DNA of 64,000 bases from Ulvibacterium sp965228935. GTDB taxonomy: Bacteria > Bacteroidota > Bacteroidia > Flavobacteriales > Flavobacteriaceae. Under the pieces are notes generated by a model. The model was not told the origin of the DNA, made no database searches, and was given only the letters and a program-made list of their open reading frames with translations. The DNA lies in assembly GCF_965228935.1 (NCBI RefSeq), contig NZ_OZ245846.1, positions 372,001 through 436,000 of the forward strand. The letters run 5' to 3'. Both the position numbers and the translations under genes were made by a program. Below are positions 60,646 through 64,000 of this stretch, one piece after another; within the stretch, counting starts at the first letter, position 1; each line of letters opens with the position of its first letter.

Positions 60646-61566
60646 ATGGCGGACAAAAAGCTACATCGAATCAAAACCATTAGTGAATTTCATAAATTCA
60701 GAGGTCTTCCATTACCAGAACACCCCTTGATCAGTGTAATAGATTACGCTTCGATCAAGCATTTGGGTGAAAGTAATTCACTGGGTTGGGTACTTGATTT
60801 TTATGCCATTTCCTTAAAAAAATCATCCCACACCAAATTTAGATATGGTCATCAAGAGTGTGATTTTGATGAAGGTTCATTGTTCTTTATGGCTCCTAAC
60901 CAAGTATTTCAGGTGGAGGTTGACAAAGGCCATACCCCAGTGAATTCAGGATGGCTGTTACTTGTTCATCCTGAATTTATTTGGGGCACGACCTTGGCAA
61001 AAACAATCAAGCAATACGATTTTTTTGATTATGCCGTAAACGAGGCACTGTTTCTTTCGCCCAAGGAAGAATCCACCATAAATAGTATTGTTCAAAACAT
61101 TCAGCAGGAGTACCAAACGGGTATAGATAAATTTAGCAAACAAATTATTGGTACCCACATTGAAAATTTACTTAGTTATTCAGAACGTTTTTACAATCGC
61201 CAATTCATTACAAGGGAAAAGGCGAATCATCAAATTTTAGAACGTCTGGAAAAATTATTAACGGATCACTTTAAAAATGAAGACCTAGCAACAAAAGGTT
61301 TACCATCCGTGCAATACGTTTCCGAAGAATTGAATGTTTCGCAAAGTTACTTGGGAAGTCTACTTAGAGCCCTTACGGGAAAAAATACGCAACAGCACAT
61401 TCACGAAAAACTAATTGAAAAAGCCAAACAGGAATTGTCCACAACACGTCAATCCGTAAGCGAGATTGCTTTTATTTTGGGTTTTGAGCACCCGCAATCC
61501 TTCAGTAAGTTTTTTAAAGCAAAAACGAAGCGCACTCCTTTGGAATTTAGGCAATCGTTTAATTAG
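60646..61566 (+). CDS. AraC-family transcriptional regulator
   Basis: I start at ATG 60646 (MADKKLHRIKTISEFHKFRG), 16 bp after the NmrA-like stop; the longer frame upstream is shadow. The 306-residue protein has a sensor half (LDFYAISLKKSSHTKFRYGH; EGSLFFMAPNQVFQVEVDKG) and an AraC half (QYVSEELNVSQSYLGSLLRA; SVSEIAFILGFEHPQSFSKF). Its C-terminal tail is almost identical to that of the AraC at 58673 (only a Val/Ile difference in the last 47 residues), at DNA level too. This points to recent duplication or gene conversion of the DNA-binding part. Confidence 0.88.
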   Translation: MADKKLHRIKTISEFHKFRGLPLPEHPLISVIDYASIKHLGESNSLGWVLDFYAISLKKSSHTKFRYGHQECDFDEGSLFFMAPNQVFQVEVDKGHTPVNSGWLLLVHPEFIWGTTLAKTIKQYDFFDYAVNEALFLSPKEESTINSIVQNIQQEYQTGIDKFSKQIIGTHIENLLSYSERFYNRQFITREKANHQILERLEKLLTDHFKNEDLATKGLPSVQYVSEELNVSQSYLGSLLRALTGKNTQQHIHEKLIEKAKQELSTTRQSVSEIAFILGFEHPQSFSKFFKAKTKRTPLEFRQSFN

Positions 61567-61692
61567 CGAATGAACGTAAAAGGCTAAAGCTTAAAAATAT
61601 TTATAAAATATTTAAAGCCGAGCCTACCATTGAGTAGCTGGAAGTTTATATCAAGAACCTATCTTGTTAAAAAACAGCTCATTGATTGATTC

Positions 61693-61749
61693 TTGCAAGT
61701 AACGCTTTGATTCTTTCAAACACTGAGCTTGTACGTAGCCATAATTTTG
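61693..61749 (+). promoter_or_regulatory. AraC-type promoter of the SnoaL-like gene at 61819
   Basis: TTGCAA (61693-61698) and TTTCAA (61714-61719) are 21 bp apart; TAATTTTG (61742-61749), a -7-like element, starts 28 bp after the second. The distances equal those before the SDR at 55597. Leader to the ATG is about 70 bp. The 252-bp gap 61567-61818 shows nothing else. Confidence 0.5.
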
Positions 61750-61818
61750 TTTCATGAAAATTAATTTCTGCAGAGTAACCCATTAGTCATTAGTCATATT
61801 ACTTAAAAATTAGAAATC

Positions 61819-62262
61819 ATGAATACAAAAGAGCAAATCAGAAAAGAAGCCCAGACAACATTTAAAAACCACTTAAAATATTTATCCTCAGGACGGATAA
61901 AGGAATGGATTGAGCTATTTACAGAAGATGGTGTATTAGAATTTCCCTATGCACCCGTCGATTTTCCCAAGTTCGTAAAAGGCAAAAAAGACCTTTATCA
62001 ATACATGAAGAATTTTCCGGAACATTTCAAAGTCGACTTTGAGAATCTTCATTTTCATCCTACTGAGGAACCCACATTGGTCATAGCGGAATTTTCAAGT
62101 AATGGCTATGCCATTAGCACCAGGAATCCCTATCTGCAAAAATACATTTCCGTTGTTACTACCGACACTGAAGGGAAAATCATCCGATATGTGGATTTTT
62201 GGAACCCTATGGTGGCAATGGACGCTATCAATGCACCATTGGGCGACTTTGCCCAAAAATAG
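61819..62262 (+). CDS. SnoaL-like / NTF2-fold protein
   Basis: The 147-residue protein fits the SnoaL-like family: FKNHLKYLSSGRIKEWIELF (16-35), TEDGVLEFPYAPVDFPKFVK and IIRYVDFWNPMVAMDAINAP. An Asp and His that serve as acid/base in some members may be present in this segment, but the reaction is unknown. It has its own paired-site promoter and a strong terminator, and the AraC gene starts 79 bp after its stop. It may be the target of that AraC. Confidence 0.83.
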   Translation: MNTKEQIRKEAQTTFKNHLKYLSSGRIKEWIELFTEDGVLEFPYAPVDFPKFVKGKKDLYQYMKNFPEHFKVDFENLHFHPTEEPTLVIAEFSSNGYAISTRNPYLQKYISVVTTDTEGKIIRYVDFWNPMVAMDAINAPLGDFAQK

Positions 62263-62278
62263 ATTTTAGATGAATAAA

Positions 62279-62325
62279 AAAATAGCCAGAATCCGGTTTA
62301 CTCCGATTCTGGCTATTTTCTATTT
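62279..62325 (+). terminator. Strong intrinsic terminator
   Basis: AAAATAGCCAGAATC, loop CGGTTTACTCC, GATTCTGGCTATTTT is a perfect 15-bp stem followed by CTATTTT. It closes the SnoaL-like gene before the AraC gene. Confidence 0.9.
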
Positions 62326-62341
62326 TACCAAATGATAGGAT

Positions 62342-63298
62342 ATGAAGCCGTTCAATAACTTTGCCATTTTTCGTAAATTGTTTGGAACGTGTTATAAAAT
62401 GGACAGACCGGAGACACTGGAAGAATATTACACCAATAGGCCTTTCCTTAAATCAGTTGATTTGAGGTATGAAGAAGGGCACTTTAATGTGTTTCGGATT
62501 GAAGATTATGAAGTGGATGATAAAAACAATGTCGTATATGGTCGGAAAGATTATTATAAAATATGCCTCATTAATGGAAATAGCAAGATTCATTATGCTG
62601 ATAGGAGTTTTGAGATTTTAGGACATGGCCTTCTGTTTACCAGCCCACTAATTCCATATAATTGGGAAGTCCTAGAGCCTGTACAGATTGGTTATAGCTG
62701 TATTTTCACTGAATCTTTTTTTACAAGTTATGGAGGATTAAAAAAATACCCCTTTTTTAGTCCCAACAGCTACCCGGTATTTGAATTGAACAAATCGGAA
62801 ATTGACCAGCTTGAGAAAGTTTTCATACAGATGATAGATGAAAAAAAATCCGATTTTGAATTCAGGGACGATGCACTGAGAAATTTGGTCATCAGGCTAA
62901 TACATGATGCCTTAAAAATACGACCCGTTAAAAATGTTTCTTTGGATAAGGTAAGTGCAGCGAACAGAATTACTTCCTTATTTTATGAACTTTTGGAAAG
63001 CCAGTACCCCATAAGAAATACAATAGAGGGAATAAAATTACGCACTGCTTCCGATTTTGCCGAGCAAATGGCCGTTCATGTGAACCACTTGAATAAATCA
63101 ATAAAAAAAATCACAAAAAAAACGACATCCGAACTCATTACGGATAGATTATTGAAGGAAGCCAAAATAATGTTGAGACATAGCACTTGGGCAATATCCG
63201 AGATTGCCTACAACTTGGGATTTGATGGCCCATCACATTTTAGCAATTTTTTCAAAAAGAAATTAAAGATTACCCCATCTGAATACAGAAATTTTTAG
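62342..63298 (+). CDS. AraC-family transcriptional regulator
   Basis: The 318-residue protein has a sensor half (YYKICLINGNSKIHYADRSF; GLLFTSPLIPYNWEVLEPVQ) and an AraC half (ASDFAEQMAVHVNHLNKSIK; WAISEIAYNLGFDGPSHFSN, ending ITPSEYRNF). It is distant from the AraC pair at 58673 and 60646. Separated from the SnoaL-like gene by the terminator, it is the last AraC of the array. The likely target is the SnoaL-like promoter at 61693, by analogy with its neighbours; unproven. Confidence 0.87.
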   Translation: MKPFNNFAIFRKLFGTCYKMDRPETLEEYYTNRPFLKSVDLRYEEGHFNVFRIEDYEVDDKNNVVYGRKDYYKICLINGNSKIHYADRSFEILGHGLLFTSPLIPYNWEVLEPVQIGYSCIFTESFFTSYGGLKKYPFFSPNSYPVFELNKSEIDQLEKVFIQMIDEKKSDFEFRDDALRNLVIRLIHDALKIRPVKNVSLDKVSAANRITSLFYELLESQYPIRNTIEGIKLRTASDFAEQMAVHVNHLNKSIKKITKKTTSELITDRLLKEAKIMLRHSTWAISEIAYNLGFDGPSHFSNFFKKKLKITPSEYRNF

Positions 63299-63379
63299 AA
63301 ATCTATTTTGAAATTCAACAAAGGAAGTAGGTGGATTTTATCATTAATTTTAACATTACCTCAATATTTTCAAAAGTCT

Positions 63380-63450
63380 CATAAAGCCAACAATTCTTGA
63401 GAATTTGCTCCTTCCTCAGAGTGCGTCTCCTTAACTCACCATTTTAGGAG
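63380..63450 (+). repeat. Dispersed intergenic repeat, copy 8
   Basis: Reads cataaagccaacaattcttg, then agaatttgctccttcctcag and gcgtctccttaactcaccat followed by tttag. The 325-bp gap 63299-63623 between the AraC stop and the convergent sigma gene holds this element and no gene that I can see. Confidence 0.65.
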
Positions 63451-63623
63451 ACGAAATGGAAAAATGGGAAAAGCCCCTTAAATCGTTCTTTTTTAGGGAC
63501 TAACGATTACCTAAAAGAGCGAAATTTGGAGTTTGACATAGGTATTCAGTTGTACTTCAAATTACTCTTTTAATTTATCTGCCTATTAGTTCAAAAGATG
63601 TGACAAGACTTTTAATGAGTTCC

Positions 63624-64000
63624 TTAAAAGGCAATTTGATTTCTATAACCAAAAATCAAAAACAATATGGGTTCAATATGAGCCCCAAGTTTTTTGGACA
63701 GGATTTTAAATGCCCTTGTTATATGGCCCTCAACGGTTTTTATTGAAATATCAAGGTATTCGGAAATTTCGGTATGGGTAAGCCCTTCCTTTTTGTTCAA
63801 CACAAAAATACGTTTGCATTTAGGAGGTAGTCTATCAATTTCAATATTCAATTGAGCAATTATTTCCCCTAAATCATGCTGTTCTTTCTCAATAACAGAA
63901 TCCAAGACCTCAAGATATTTTTTCTCCAAATAAATAACAGGCCTATTTTTTCTATACTGATCTACAAATTCATTGTATACCGATTTATACAATAAACTCT
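63624..64000 (-). CDS. ECF-type sigma factor, N-terminal part outside window
   Basis: The frame is open to the right edge (no stop before 64000), so this is the 3' part of a gene of which about 125 codons are seen. It shows the end of region 2 (KSVYNEFVDQYRKNRPVIYL) and region 4 (LPPKCKRIFVLNKKEGLTHT; EISEYLDISIKTVEGHITRA). The pattern is that of the Bacteroidota FecI-like group, which usually works with a FecR anti-sigma and a SusC/SusD pair encoded next to it, outside this window. It is convergent with the AraC gene. Confidence 0.85.
   Translation of the reverse strand, partial: SLLYKSVYNEFVDQYRKNRPVIYLEKKYLEVLDSVIEKEQHDLGEIIAQLNIEIDRLPPKCKRIFVLNKKEGLTHTEISEYLDISIKTVEGHITRAFKILSKKLGAHIEPILFLIFGYRNQIAF

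Noticed and set aside
1..64000. tRNA, rRNA, transposase or integrase genes
   Set aside because: I looked for cloverleaf-like or conserved rRNA segments and for DDE or tyrosine recombinase motifs in the frames and saw none; this was by eye and not exhaustive.

Overview
The window reads as a chromosomal segment of a flavobacterium (phylum Bacteroidota), most likely marine or alga-associated. The signs are a SusC/SusD pair, many lipoproteins with short signal peptides, -7 elements of the TAnnTTTG type, few Shine-Dalgarno sites, and a polysaccharide locus with a sulfatase and uronate catabolism. I saw no rRNA, tRNA, CRISPR array, transposase or phage gene. The genus cannot be told from this sequence alone.

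Layout. (1) 0-14 kb: a truncated M1 peptidase, then three large MacB/FtsX-type ABC permeases. Two of them sit behind PadR regulators. ConA-like/DUF1080-like proteins, one intact and one cut short, lie beside them, together with a membrane protein that has an N-terminal helix-turn-helix-like region. (2) 13.4-18 kb: a gene relic, a LacI-type regulator, rsgA with an in-frame TAA at codon 11, a lipoprotein metallo-hydrolase, a TetR regulator, and a decayed start of an alpha-hydroxy-acid dehydrogenase gene. (3) 18-36 kb: a polysaccharide-utilization locus. The minus-strand operon reads SSS transporter, uxaC, SDR mannonate oxidoreductase, GH39-like enzyme, RraA-family protein, mannonate dehydratase, sulfatase. 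The divergent plus-strand side reads AraC regulator, SusC, SusD, GH2. Together they would import and depolymerise a sulfated, uronate-containing glycan and turn the uronate into 2-keto-3-deoxygluconate. (4) 36.8-46 kb: a lipoprotein serine hydrolase and a row of small enzymes or stress-type proteins (ArsR, SRPBCC, DoxX, YdeI, GlxA-type regulator, VOC, DinB, SnoaL, DUF1569), including two broken genes. (5) 46-51 kb: an overlapping operon of serine hydrolase, membrane protein, ECF sigma factor and membrane protein, then a lipoprotein with a lost start codon, a frameshifted alpha/beta hydrolase, a RidA protein and a Crp/Fnr regulator. (6) 51.7-64 kb: Crp and MarR regulators, then an array in which four small-molecule enzymes (SDR, SDR, NmrA-like, SnoaL-like) each sit next to an AraC regulator.

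Most interesting signals. Four enzyme promoters in the AraC array share one geometry: paired half-sites exactly 21 bp apart, the lower one 28 bp before the -7 element. A dispersed intergenic repeat of about 65 bp has eight clear and two weaker copies. Clean palindromic operators precede the ArsR, MarR and first PadR genes and the GlxA/VOC pair. At least six genes are broken by single stops, frameshifts or deletions, and rsgA and one lipoprotein have damaged 5' ends.
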